DNA from: Nautilus pompilius
Lineage: Eukaryota > Mollusca > Cephalopoda > Nautilida > Nautilidae
Length of the DNA stretch: 64,000 bases
Direction: 5' to 3'
Assembly: GCA_018389105.1 (NCBI GenBank)
Contig: JACATO010000651.1
Span: 515,890 to 579,889, forward strand
Position 1 is the first letter of the stretch. Each line of letters opens with the position of its first letter. Shown piece by piece: positions 24,801 through 35,425 of the stretch. A program made the translations under genes and the position numbers. The notes under the pieces are model-generated. The model made no database searches and was not told the origin of the DNA. It worked only from the letters and a program-made list of their open reading frames with translations.

Positions 24801-27800
24801 TGTAAAATGTGTTTAATACAACTAAAAATATAAGTTGTAAATGATTCAGCTGTGTAATGTACACTCTTTAAACAACTGACTACCACCACTATGTACTCTA
24901 CTGTAATTTAAGATGAACTAAGTGATTGATGGAAGACTTTTTTTTTGCAGCTAAATCAAGCAATCTTTTCAATCACAACAGTTGAACAGTCATGCCTTTC
25001 ATGCTCCTCCAACCATGTCATTGCAGTGTCCATCCATTTGAAAGCTTTTGCATGTAATGGCTCTTGATCTTTATCATCAGCATTTTCTTCTTGAGCTGCC
25101 TTCTCCTCTTGTACAACTTTGACAATCTCCTGTTCAGTTAAGAGTTTATGGCCAGGGTCAGCATCACAGTCCATTCAGGGATTTTAGTGCTAGTTCTATA
25201 GTATTGACAATTTCTTCCTTATCTCTGATAGTTTTAAAAGAAATTCCAAGAATCATCTACCACACAACAGCATTCTTTAAGGTCAAGGTCTTTGTTTTAC
25301 AAACCTTATAATGTCTACTTCGTTCATGTCAGCCAATAAACACCTTAAAAGAAGTTTCTATGTAGATCTTTAGTTCCTGATTACAGAAATCTTGTGTGAC
25401 AGGAGAAATATAAACTTAAACATGCCATCATCATGTTCCAGAAGTTCAGCTGAATGACAAGATGGTGCATTGTCCAGAAGAAAAAAGACACTTTTGACTT
25501 TTCTAACTTTCTTTTGTTATTATTTAACCTCAGAAATGAAGGTTTTGTTATATTACCATTTTTAGAAATATCTGCGTGTTATCCATTCTTTTTTTTCCTG
25601 ATTGTTGTAGACAACCGGTAAACTTCTTGAATCTCCAAAGTAGTGGTATTTTTAATTTCCCTACGACGAGCAAAGGCAGTTTGCGATTTCCACTGGCATT
25701 AGCACACATCAAGGTCTTTCTGTGATGCCAGTTTTTATTTTGTTTGGGAGTGTTTTTTAATTAAGCCAGCTTTCATCTTTATAGATGAAGTTGTCGTCAT
25801 ACTTTTCTTCACAAATTAATGTTTCTAGTTTTTGTTTACAAATTTATCAGTGTTTGCAAAGTCAACGGAAAGATTTTTACCATGAATTTCTAGTACATGT
25901 ATAACATACCATAACTTAAAATTTCTTAGCCATCTGGAGCCTACGTTAAATTCTTGATTACCACCAAGTTTTTTTGTTAAAAGTTAGAGCCTTTTCAGAA
26001 AGAACAGGACCATAAACGCGTAAACAGCATTGCCCACTTTATTCCCCATCTTTTTCATTGCTTTTTGCGCTGAACTTCCATTCACTTTCTTCAAAACAAA
26101 AAAAAAAAAAATTAAGAATTGAATCACTTTTTATTTTGTATTTCTGAGTTTGTTGAAGTTCCAACATCGTATTTCTCTTAATGTTTAATCTAATTCACCT
26201 TTCTTTAACTTCTTCACATTTTTTTTAAAAAATTTTTAGGGAAACAAAGCACCACCTTACTCAGTAAGAGTGATGTAGCTTCTGATAAAGATGAAGGTGC
26301 ATTGTGGCATGATCTACCGTTTGGTATGAAGTGATCAAGCTATCTGTGTGGTTGTCAGTAAAATTTGATTTGGTTAATTGGACATCCAGATAATTGGCAT
26401 TTGGATAATCAGTGCTCTACTATACTGTTTGCTTACATTGGAAAATGCAAAACACACACACATTCCATAATCAAAACAAACTTTGTATGTTTGTTATACA
26501 TCTGATATATATATAACTTCACATACTGCAAGAGAATATTCTAATAATTATACAATTAATATCACAAGCAGAAAAATAAATTGTGTACAGAAATGCATTT
26601 CTGGCTTCCAGCAGGAGCAGCTCCAGAAATTCTGTTATGAACTCTACCAATAGGTGGCTAATCAGCCATTTTGATTATTGACACCTTTCTACTTTTAAAC
26701 ACTGCTATTTCACACACACTGGCCTTGGAATTTCAGACAAATGAAGCTCATTAGTGTATAACAGCTCCATTATGGTAAATTCCTTTAGTATGTAAATGAG
26801 CACTGGTATCACACTCATACCATTGATGATGGTGGTGGTAATATCTCATTGGAAAATACTAAAATGCCTTTTTTTGAATTAACAGAATGGGAAATAAGGC
26901 TAAAAATTATTTCATTTTACCCTATGCTCACCCTAACTGCAATTTGATTGGCAAAAAATCCAAAATATCTGCTGATTACTTGATTAGTGAAAACAGGCTA
27001 ATTATCTTTTTAAGTACTATTTCACTCCTTGCTAACCCACAAACATGCTTTAAAAAAACTTGCTTATGTAAATCTACATCTTATTCACAGTTTAAAAATT
27101 AAACAAATGTTATTACCTCAGATTTTAAAGTTGGGCTGTGTAGAATTGCAAAACAGGTGTGCTTGATTGTTGCAGTTTTGATCTTGAATACTTGATTTCA
27201 AAACCAGTAGCAGGTTGTTTGCTGGCTGGAGACAGACTAGAATGATGCCAAGAATTTGAAAATATTTGTTTCACCATTGTAGCAAAATTAAATTTTCTCG
27301 CACTTCAAAAAAACAGTACTATTAGTGTGTTCAACATATGCTTGGTGAAGGTTCTGTTGACAACTCTTGACTTATTTGCATCTTAAGCACCTCTCAAAGC
27401 CTCCAGCCATACCTAGGTGATTACTTGATCAGTCACCAAAGCTAGACCTCCCTTTTCTAGCTCACCGCTTAGATGTCCTCAGACTTTGAAAGTCAAGAAG
27501 AGCAACAACAAAATAAAAGCATACCAAGGGGCATTTAATATGCATCTGTTAAAAAAAAAAAACAGGTTAGAAGTGATGTATTATTCCTTACATGTGACAT
27601 ACAACATTTGAGTGTATTGATGAAAGTGAGCAGTGTCTATCAGAAAGGATAATGCCATGGTACTGTATGGTGAGAGTAAGGGGTTTTCAGTTCTTATTTC
27701 ATGTTCATTATGGGCAGGAAAATATGTAGCTGTTGAGGCATGGACTGGCGCGCACATTTGGCTTGAACTGCTGGGGTGGCTATCTGTTGCAGCTGCAATA

Positions 27801-30800
27801 CCTACATCCACTCAATGTTTTTTTCATTGTGGGTGCAGTTGATGATGTGCTGTGTTGTAACTCATCTCACATTTGAACAAATCCAATTCTGCATACTTAT
27901 GTATCAAAAATGGCCTCACTAGCTAAGTGAGAGACCAATTGTCCTGCTGGAAGATCAACATTTTTGGTTCTCCATTGTATTTATCAAGGAAAGTAGCATA
28001 GATTGCAGAACATAATTAGTGTCAGGCCACACCATTACATAAGTAACACTGCATTGATATGCCTAAAGAGTGTGATATTGACTAAATCTCTCGTTACTGA
28101 TTAAATCCCAATTCGTCAGAAGAGATGACCCCTCAGCAACCAAATTTTTAAAAAATTTAAAGTCCAAATTTGCCTTGCCAAGCAGCATTGATGAAGCAAG
28201 ATCTGACCACGATGAGATTGTTGGTAACGAATATTTAGTTCTGCGAGGTGTCAACAGACAGCTCAGACACTGATAACATTAGCATGGTTCTTGCTTTCTG
28301 AAATTGCTTGCATAGATGCTGCAGATGATTCTCTCAGTGGTCACTGGGGGATCAGCTGGCTGGTATCAGTGTGCATCAGTCTGTTGTAAAATGATGCAGA
28401 CAGTAAGTACATTTGGATGACATTACATTTAATAGAAGTTTTGACATTTGGCTGCACCAGCATTCAGCATTTGTCAGTCCCAGCATTAGATGTGAGATTA
28501 AAATCATTTGTGCAGTATATATATTTTTTTTAAGGACTCCCAGAGTGTGTAAAATGTGAGCATTGGGCATCTTTCCAGAGAGAGATGACGTAAATTTTGA
28601 TCAGAATTCAACCAAATAATCAACACTTATTAAAAACAAAAATGATTAGTTTTAAGCGCACTGTTTTTGCTGAATTTGATTTGGAAAAAATTTGACAAAA
28701 TTCATACCAAAATTTGTTATGCCTTAAATTAAGAATACTAGCTGTTGTCTGTCTGGTGTGATGTTTAACATTCTCTGAGTGGATGTATTACTAGATTATC
28801 TCTCTCTCGTAATTTTCTTACACGACTATTATGAACAGTGAATTGATGTGATAGAGATTAAGAAGAAAGCGTAGGAAAGTTTGTTTAATCTTAATAAGTG
28901 TGCACATACAGAAAATTATCAAAACTATTTGTTGTTTTTCTTTTCCATTTTAAAGTTATCTGAAGAAATCGTTCTACTTAAAATTCTGTTTTTGCCTTTA
29001 GCTTTTTTATTTTTTTGTATATTTTGAATCAGTATAATTATTAATGGTCATTTTAAAGAGTTGTTTCGGCAAGGCATGCTGTTACTATGTTGAAAACTAA
29101 ATCCATGCTAGAATATAGCAAAAGATGTTACTGTAAAAAAAAAAAAAAAAAAACAGTTTTTAAAATATCAATCTCTCTGTGTTGAGAAGTCATTAAATTT
29201 TCTGCATTGTGGGTAAATTGAATTTTGGTTCATGCCTGTTTAAAAACGGCTTTACCAATGAATTTGTCAACAATATCCTTTAGCAGAAGCTGATTAGACA
29301 GCAATTTCTCTAGAGCACTGAGATTATGTATATGAACAACATCTCAAAGTGTAGCACAAAGAAAAATAAGTAAATTCAGACAAGCAAGCAGACCAGTTCA
29401 GAGAAGGATAGATAGTATGATCACAACAGGCCTTATCAGCGTCATCTGGAATCAAGCCTCGTACAGCAAGTTAGTGCCGTCAACTTCGTGTTCCACTGGT
29501 ATGCTTGGAGTAATAAAAACCCAAACACCCCTATTCTGTTTATAGTGTGGAATCTAGTTGCATTGAAATTGAAGGGGTGTTCAGATAATTTCAGTGTATT
29601 GAAAACTCAAAATAAGTGTAAAAATAAGCTGCCTCTATTCAAATTGTCTAGGTCCTCCCACATAAACTATAGAAACAATAACTCTTCACATTGTTTGTTC
29701 AGAAAAGCTTGTAATTTTGTTGTCCACCAGTTTGTTTCCCTTGTCATTAAATACTATTTAGTTGTGCATAACTTTATCAGGAACATCTGCAGGAGTAGAA
29801 AGAAGCCACTAGTTTCTCTGCATTTATGATGGCTTCTGAAGTGGCCATTATTGGCTATTCCACCACCACAATCAACAACATTCTTGTCAACTTCAGTTGT
29901 TTTAGGCTTTGCAGTTACCACAGTTTCTACTATTTCAGTCCAATAACTCGTGAGAAATGAGTGATTCAGAATCTACCTCGTCTGGAACAACCGTAACACT
30001 AGCAAATGAACCCCACAACGTTTTGTGCTACATCTGGTTCATCAGGGGTTGCTGCTTCCAGATTGTTATCAGGCAATTCCATTGAAATTATACTTATGTT
30101 TTGCCAAAATTTCACCACTATTGGCTCTCAAATGGACCAACCATGCTCTAGCAGTTATGTCGATGCCTCGCTTAACATCAATACTTTGCTTCTTCTTGGT
30201 TATTGAAGTTGAGATTTGCTTCAACAGTCTGTTTCTGTAGTGAGCTTTAATGGGAGGAATTATGCCATACTTCATTGCCAGTAGAAACTTAATTCGCCTG
30301 TTAAATAAATTTTATATGCTTTTTTGTGCACATTTGTTTGGTGCGGTAATTACATGGGAATGAATGCATATTTTTGAAGAAGCTTGGCTTGGCTGATTTG
30401 CCAATAAACAGCAGTCTTGTGTTTTTTTACAGTTCCCAGTGCATTTCGACAGAAGATTTCAGTCAGTCGAAGTCTGGATTTTTTTTGCCCCTTCTGCAAC
30501 AATCACTTTTGCAGCTAGTGTATGATGATGCAGCAGCAACTGATGAACATGCCTGCTTATCATCATTAAAAACAACATTGGACTCTATGCCATTCATTAA
30601 TCATATTTACAGAAATTGCGTTTATTTCTCCACTGATGATTATTTATGCGACTCTACAGTGTATACGAGATATGTTAAACCGGGTTCTCAAAGTCCAGTG
30701 CTTTTTTGCTGAATGAGTGGACCGCTTATGGGAATGTTTTTTTACATTGACATTTTGAAGCCAGGCAGAAACAGCCTGATGAAAGTTGTCATAGTGTTGT

Positions 30801-33053
30801 GTGTATCATGCATTTTATTCTTCACCCCTTTTATTTTTGGCATGATCCTTCAAAAATGCAGACAACATAGAGATGCCAAATCCCTTTGCCACATCTCTCC
30901 CCCTCTCTTTCATCTGGAATCTAGTCTACTGGTTCTACCACATTCATTTTTTCTTCTTTTCCTTGGAAGCCACAAGTGGGGCGCACAAGTGACAAGGTTT
31001 TGGACACAAGTTGTGCTAACAACCAGTTTTAATGCCTAGTAACAAAGTAATTTGTGAATCTGACTAGCAGAGAATTCTGATTCTTTCTGTATCCTGTGGA
31101 TGTTGTGAATCGTGTAAGATATCCTCTATGTAAATAATCAGGTGTTAGATAATTTTTAGTTGTGGAAATTATAATACATACAAAGATCAGAAAAAAACTG
31201 TTGTAGTGTTTTTCGTGTAATGAACCTTGTGCTGACAAGATCCACATAACACTTATCATGGACCATTGGCTTGGAAATATTTTTATTGTAATGATTTTTT
31301 CAAAGAACCTTTTTTTTAATACTTAAAGCATGAATTAAGAAAACTATTCAGTTTCTTAAGGAAAGTGGAGATGTTGTGGTTAGCCACATCTGCCACAGAA
31401 AATCCCTACTGTAGTGTAATAATTGTTAGGGTTGTCTGTTATTGTCTCCGTTAACTTTTATTTCAGGTGATCACTTCCATAGCCAGTTCAAATTACCTGA
31501 TGTTTATGGTGTGTACCAGTTCAGAGTTGACTACAACAGAATTGGATACACTCATCTCTTTAGTACCACACAGGTGAGATTGTGATAGCAAAAACAAAAA
31601 AAAAAAAAAAAATTTTTTTTTTAATTGGTAATATTTCCTAGCTTCAGGTGCACGTTTGGTTCATGAATCGGTACAGAGACGTCGAATTTAAGTGAAAGGA
31701 TGGATTCAGCAGTACTTTGACCATCATTTTAGAATTTCTATACACGTACCTTTCTTGTTTTGTACCCAAATTCCTTAAAATTTGGAATGCATCTCAAATG
31801 TAGTGCCATTGGAAAATTTAGTTGATTTGCAAAATTTTGAAAATTAAGAAAATCCTTGGAAGAAAAATAAAAGCAAACCTGGTTTGTTAAACGGTCTTGC
31901 AGGTTTACCATGGCAACCATACAAGAAGTTGCAAATTCTTCCCTCCACCTTTGGTTGAACGTCGAGTGTGTATCATAGAACGGTAGAAACTCCAGATTTA
32001 AGTATTCCTCTGAAGACCCACTGAATGGTTGTCCAGTACTGAACACTGGGAAAGCTATTTATGATTATTGCTAGTGTAGAATTGTAATTAGGTTAAATGC
32101 TTTATTCTCATCTGACTGTCAGTAGAGTTAGTATAAGCTACAGCATCACTTTTCCCCTCTTTTTTTTAAAGCTCTTTAAGAGGGTGTAATTACAGTAATG
32201 GTGCTTTGGATTGATTTTAGGATTTAAATATTCAGACTTGTCTGAAAGTTTTTATTAAAGAAGAAAAAGAACAATGTCAGCTTGAAAATAGTTTATAAAA
32301 CCCACTTTTTATTAATAAGGGTCACCAATGAAATAAATATGAAACAAACCTCTCCAGCCTCAAAAAGTTGGGGTTTTTTCTCTGTCTTTCAACGAGCAGC
32401 AGCCAGAATGTAACCTGAATTAAGAGCGCCGATTTAGATTATTGCAAGAAGCCTTGTCTATCTTAAACACTGTCCATTCACATCTGCTAAAGTTTGGAAT
32501 ACCAGTAATACTTTATTTACCATTATGTGGAAAACAGAATAATTTGTTCAAGTCTTGTCAGAAGAACCTGTTTGAGGAAAACTCTGAATGTTGAAGATTT
32601 CCTGCCAGCACAATTTACAAGTTTCCAATCCTTGAATATTCCAATTCCTAGTTCAAGCAAAGACTGATTTGGCATCAGAACTTAGAACTTCACTATAAGC
32701 ATGTAGTGTTAGATGGCTAGATTGATTTAAAATGTGACACAGAATTACACTGAAACCTGTTATTAGTGGAGGAGTTTTTCTGTTTTGAGAAATTTTAGAG
32801 TTTAAATATGGATAAATTTTTAAAGGTTTATAGTAATTTGTTTTTAATTGGTATATCTTTCCCAAATGTTTACAGAGCAGTCTTAATTTTTTTTCAGGTA
32901 TCTGTGAGACCACTAGAGCACACACAGTATGAACGGTTTATTCCTTCAGCTTACCCATACTATGCCAGTGCGTTTTCTATGATGCTTGGTGTATTTATAT
33001 TTAGCTTCGTTTTTCTACATCATAAAGATGATGTGAAAGATAAAGCAGAATAA
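10849..33053 (+). CDS. DDOST: DDOST/OST48, oligosaccharyltransferase 48 kDa subunit (11 coding exons)
   Basis: The protein is a non-catalytic subunit of the ER oligosaccharyltransferase, which moves the dolichol-linked glycan onto Asn of N-X-S/T in nascent proteins; the yeast homologue is Wbp1. Exons: 10849-10984, 13467-13577, 14262-14348, 16366-16469, 16788-16882, 17558-17651, 20055-20200, 20478-20625, 21669-21789, 31467-31573, 32898-33053. All introns are GT-AG. The exons sum to 1305 nt, 434 codons plus TAA, close to the family length (human about 456 with a longer signal). Residues 1-20 form a signal peptide ending SVAA. Family hallmarks include [66 protein letters not shown] and [21 protein letters not shown] membrane helix covers about 404-423, and the tail ends KDKAE, a KxKxx ER-retrieval signal. 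The start has a good context (A at -3, G at +4). Identification rests on recognised family sequence; no search was run. Confidence 0.97.
10985..13466 (+). other. DDOST intron 1
   Basis: A 2482-base AT-rich intron. It holds an imperfect ATT/GTT microsatellite near its 5' end (11077-11157). No coding similarity was recognised elsewhere in it; small ORFs at 12296 and 12653 look like chance. Confidence 0.7.
11077..11157. repeat. ATT/GTT microsatellite in DDOST intron 1
   Basis: An imperfect run mixing TTATTA and TTGTTA units about 90 bases after the exon 1 donor. It is pyrimidine-biased on the transcribed sense strand. Confidence 0.9.
13467..13577 (+). CDS. DDOST: DDOST exon 2 (residues 46-82)
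   Basis: Acceptor TTTTCAG, donor GTAAGT. It carries [19 protein letters not shown] and [10 protein letters not shown], the most conserved N-terminal block of the family. The split codons at both ends restore Glu (E46, E83). Confidence 0.96.
14262..14348 (+). CDS. DDOST: DDOST exon 3 (residues 83-111)
   Basis: Acceptor CTTTTTAG, donor GTAAGC. Encodes [18 protein letters not shown] followed by [10 protein letters not shown]. It ends one base into the Gly codon that continues in exon 4. Confidence 0.95.
16366..16469 (+). CDS. DDOST: DDOST exon 4 (residues 112-146)
   Basis: Acceptor GTATGCAG, donor GTAATT. Encodes [19 protein letters not shown] and the TAVIDH motif, and ends on a codon boundary. 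Confidence 0.95.
16788..16882 (+). CDS. DDOST: DDOST exon 5 (residues 147-177)
   Basis: Acceptor TTGCACAG, donor GTAAGA. Encodes [19 protein letters not shown] and an ILFQGVG block. Two bases of the last Gly codon are here and the third is in exon 6. Confidence 0.95.
17558..17651 (+). CDS. DDOST: DDOST exon 6 (residues 178-209)
   Basis: Acceptor ATTGCAG, donor GTGTGT. Encodes [12 protein letters not shown] and [14 protein letters not shown]. Only this acceptor choice, one base before the ATG, keeps the frame. Confidence 0.94.
18757..18818. repeat. CT/CA compound microsatellite in DDOST intron 6
   Basis: A CT run passes into CA units, followed by CTACC. Confidence 0.9.
19540..19690 (-). repeat. 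tRNA-derived SINE-like block in DDOST intron 6
   Basis: Minus strand: an A-box-like TGGCTCAATTG (19657-19667) and a B-box AGTTCGAATTC (19625-19635), followed by a T-rich body. Spacing between the boxes is shorter than in an intact tRNA. The B-box match is nearly perfect, so a tRNA-derived SINE is the simplest reading. Confidence 0.55.
20055..20200 (+). CDS. DDOST: DDOST exon 7 (residues 210-257)
   Basis: Acceptor CTTTTCAG, donor GTGAGC. Encodes [20 protein letters not shown] and [10 protein letters not shown], the strongest family signature. It ends two bases into an Arg codon. Confidence 0.96.
20478..20625 (+). CDS. DDOST: DDOST exon 8 (residues 258-307)
   Basis: Acceptor GGTGTCAG behind a T-rich tract, donor GTAAGC. 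Encodes [20 protein letters not shown] and RVGKISHH, and ends on a codon boundary. Confidence 0.96.
21669..21789 (+). CDS. DDOST: DDOST exon 9 (residues 308-347)
   Basis: Acceptor TTTTTCAG, donor GTAGAG (a fairly weak donor). Encodes [17 protein letters not shown] and [10 protein letters not shown]. The frame stays open for about 48 codons into intron 9, so retention would give a protein lacking the membrane helix. Confidence 0.95.
22782..24110 (-). pseudogene. Decayed ZBED-type hAT transposase in DDOST intron 9
   Basis: Read on the minus strand from high to low coordinates. [10 protein letters not shown] and [18 protein letters not shown] (about 24020-23935, with a frameshift between them) match the ZBED/hAT motif before the DDE core. 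[20 protein letters not shown] and [18 protein letters not shown] (about 23750-23595) match the RNase H-like region around the second acidic block. ATRSWNM (about 23385) and [12 protein letters not shown] with [11 protein letters not shown] (about 23300-23200) match the later all-alpha region. A 90-codon tail ORF, rich in Lys and Gln, ends at 22782. Multiple frameshifts make it non-functional. Confidence 0.75.
24672..26427 (-). mobile_element. Tigger/pogo-type DNA transposon with terminal repeats
   Basis: The ends resemble each other in inverted orientation: the left begins CAGTATTGCACTGATTATC at 24672, and the right, reverse-complemented, begins CAGTATAGTAGAGCACTGAT and goes on TATCC. Between them the minus strand encodes a broken DDE transposase: [20 protein letters not shown] (about 25920), [10 protein letters not shown] (DETGL equivalent, about 25780), [20 protein letters not shown] (about 25700), [20 protein letters not shown] (second catalytic Asp, about 25470) and an acidic C-terminal ORF (24956-25174). 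Frameshifts separate the blocks. A clean TA target duplication was not found, so the exact ends are uncertain. Confidence 0.75.
30000..30510 (-). pseudogene. Second, internally deleted Tigger/pogo transposase remnant
   Basis: The minus strand reads [14 protein letters not shown] (about 30410-30370), matching the conserved IGKSKKPRCFKN block. After only about 100 bases comes [20 protein letters not shown] and [15 protein letters not shown] (about 30250-30110), matching the C-terminal part that normally follows the LLDNAPSH catalytic block. That catalytic block is missing, so an internal deletion is inferred. An acidic stretch ([15 protein letters not shown]) follows, as in Tigger C-termini. 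Confidence 0.6.
31467..31573 (+). CDS. DDOST: DDOST exon 10 (residues 348-383)
   Basis: Acceptor ATTTCAG, donor GTGAGA. Encodes [20 protein letters not shown] and YTHLFSTTQ. It is separated from exon 9 by 9677 bases of transposon-rich intron. Confidence 0.96.
32898..33053 (+). CDS. DDOST: DDOST exon 11 (residues 384-434 and stop)
   Basis: Acceptor TTTTTTCAG. Encodes [19 protein letters not shown], then the membrane helix and a charged cytosolic tail ending KDKAE. Lys at -3 and -5 forms a KxKxx COPI retrieval signal, as expected for a type I ER membrane protein. The stop is TAA. Confidence 0.97.
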   Translation, partial: VSVRPLEHTQYERFIPSAYPYYASAFSMMLGVFIFSFVFLHHKDDVKDKAE

Positions 33054-33103
33054 CAGATTTTTAAAAATTTTATTAAATTTTGTAACATTGTTTATTGTGA
33101 AAA

Positions 33104-33109
33104 AATAAA
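33104..33109 (+). terminator. DDOST polyadenylation signal AATAAA
   Basis: A canonical AATAAA lies 51 bases after the DDOST stop and is followed by a T-rich stretch. A second AATAAA at 33278-33283 could serve a longer 3' UTR. Confidence 0.75.
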
Positions 33110-35130
33110 TTTTCTTTTTAAAAAATGACTTAATGTGAATCTGCTTTCCTCGAAAAGTGTAAATGGCTTAATTTAATAATTTTTGGCATCTTCTCTTGAG
33201 AAGTTCCTGTCAGCCTTAAGGATGGTTGCAGTAGGTATAAATTTGATTGTCTGCTGATGCAGTCATTAAATATACGAAATAAAGGGAAGTAATTAAATTT
33301 CTTTCATTAAAGGGAAATAATTTATTTTGTTTTATTTTTAATGGTGAATGAACATTAACCTAATTCTTTATGCATTTATATTATAATTTTGTGCGTATAA
33401 AAGAACTGAAGATTTTTCATTATTACTCCTGGCAGAATCAACATAGTCCACTTTAAGAACTTGAATATCTAATTTCTTCTCAGTATGAACTGGTATTCTC
33501 AGACAAAATGACCTGAAGAACATGAAATGATCGGGTGCTTGTCCATTTATGTGCATCTGACCCAAGGATGATGAACATTTATATGCATGGGCATAGTGAA
33601 TAATATCTTCAGTGGGGAAAAGACCCTATGAGAGCTCTTCTGATTTAGAGGAGAAAGAAGGCAGTCTGACACTGTTTCAGAAAGATGAGGAAATTTAACA
33701 TGAGCTGAGTCTCTGAAAATTAAATCATAATCCTTTCCTTAAAAATTATTGGACATCTTTTAAATTTTTTCCATTCATTCATACATGTATGCATGTGTTA
33801 AGTAATTAAAATACTATGGAATCCAGTTTACGCATATTTAGAGATTAGGCTTGCATTGTAATACCCACAAAAAACAAAAGGCGGCAGAATAATGGGGCTG
33901 CTATTAGAAGTTATGTGAAACTTGCATGATCATGAGAAGAATTCTCCAGCTTATAAAGATCAGTTTGTAGTAGACTGACTACAAATTCTAGATGAAAAAC
34001 TTAAAACTGTTTACTTGTGGAAATGTAATTAAGAACTGTTCAGAAACATCTTTTCACAATGAATGATTACATTAACATCTGTTTAAATGTGCAAACTTTC
34101 ATGTAGCCCAGATAAAGCCAGAATTTTTTTCTATGCACATTTTCATATTTGCCTATGTGAATGTGCATTCATGTCAGTGGTATTAGTTGGTCTGAAAATG
34201 ATATAAAGGTGATTTGATCATATTGATGGACACAAGGTGTTTGATGCCTATATTTATAAATGACGACTATAGGGTTATTGGGTTAGACAAGAAATAGCTA
34301 AAGGGAGATTACTAAGTAAGACCAAAAATCTATTGCTTTTTTTTTAAAAAAAACAAAAAACAAACTTAAAGGCTGTGCCAAGAATCTCTTATTAAAATTT
34401 ATTTCTAATTGGCTGATTTTGTAAGTAAACTTTCCTAAATCCTGAATATTTTTCAGGTTAAGCTGTCAACATAAAAATGCTCTTAAAGAACTTATTTCCT
34501 ATTTTTGAAAATTATGGTGTTCAGATAGACAAAATATTTGAGCCTGGCTTTTAGTAAAATACCAGGTCAATCGGTATCTTCATTCCTGGCTAATTATTTA
34601 ATCTGATCTATTAGTACATTGTCATTCAGTGAAGTGTCTGTCCTGTGGGCTAATTGCAGTTATGCATGACTCCTGTAGGGAAAAAACTATTTGTTGTCTT
34701 GTCTGCTACATTCTGCAGCCAGTTGAAACTGAGGAAAAAACCTCAAACAAATAAGAAAAAATAAATAAACTGAAATTTTTATAGTTATTTTCTGGTGGCC
34801 CGAATAATTGAAATTAGTTTCTCCTTTTAATGTCTAATTTCTTTATGCATTATTTGTAATAATGTGTTGTACGTCTAGTATCAAAGAATCTATTTAACTT
34901 TACGAAATCTATTTTAACTTCCTAGAAAAAATGTTAGAAACTTTAGTCAGATCACTGCAAAAAAAAAAACTATGTAGGCCAAAATAGGCATTTGGAGATG
35001 TCAGTCTTGATAAATGGGATAAGGTTACGTATATTAATAATCCTAGTAGATCATCTTTCCATCCATGGTCAGGTTATCGTCTAAGGTGAAGGATTTACAT
35101 TTCTACCAACATCTGTAAAACAAAGCATGT
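33110..35130. other. DDOST 3' flank, no gene recognised
   Basis: AT-rich, CpG-poor sequence downstream of the DDOST polyadenylation signal. No ORF with family resemblance, no RNA gene and no clear repeat was recognised. Confidence 0.55.
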
Positions 35131-35425
35131 GAAATACTGTACAGAAACCGGAGTAAGTAACATCCTTTTGTGTCACTATCTTTGGCCAAGTCACTGGTGG
35201 CATTTTTAAGAAACTCTAGCAAGTCAGTTAAGCGGGATTTTCCCGATTGGAAGCCGTGCTGATAACATATAAGCAATCTTAAAAAAAAATCTTGTCTAAA
35301 TCAAGATCTTAATTTGTTATAGTCTCAAATGTCATATCAGCAATTGGCGTTAAACTAATTGGTCTGTAGAGTTATCAGGTTCATGGCTAGAGCCTTTTCT
35401 TAAATATTACAATAGCTTTCTTTGG
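35100..35425 (-). pseudogene. Non-LTR retrotransposon reverse-transcriptase fragment
   Basis: Minus-strand frames read YRPISLTPIADMTFETI (about 35380-35325) and then ICYQHGFQSGKSRLTDLLEF followed by LKNATSDL (about 35275-35180). These match the LINE motifs NYRPISL and QHGFRKGRSCLTNLLEFL that precede the catalytic YxDD region. They are in different frames with stops, so only a dead scrap is left. The arrangement resembles CR1/Jockey-type LINEs. Confidence 0.75.

Larger units (their letters stand above)
21790..31466 (+). other. DDOST intron 9, 9.7 kb, filled with DNA-transposon fossils
   Basis: By far the longest intron of the gene; the other nine are 277-2482 bases. Three transposase remnants can be read in it, all antisense to DDOST: hAT (22780-24110), Tigger with terminal repeats (24672-26427) and a second Tigger (about 30000-30500). 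The stretch 26430-29990 holds no recognised coding similarity, though short minus-strand ORFs at 28063-28570 may be further decayed transposon. Confidence 0.75.

Noticed and set aside
31738-32046. 102-codon minus-strand ORF in DDOST intron 10
   Set aside because: No recognised family and no splice context; AT-rich intronic sequence makes chance likely, though an old transposon piece cannot be excluded.
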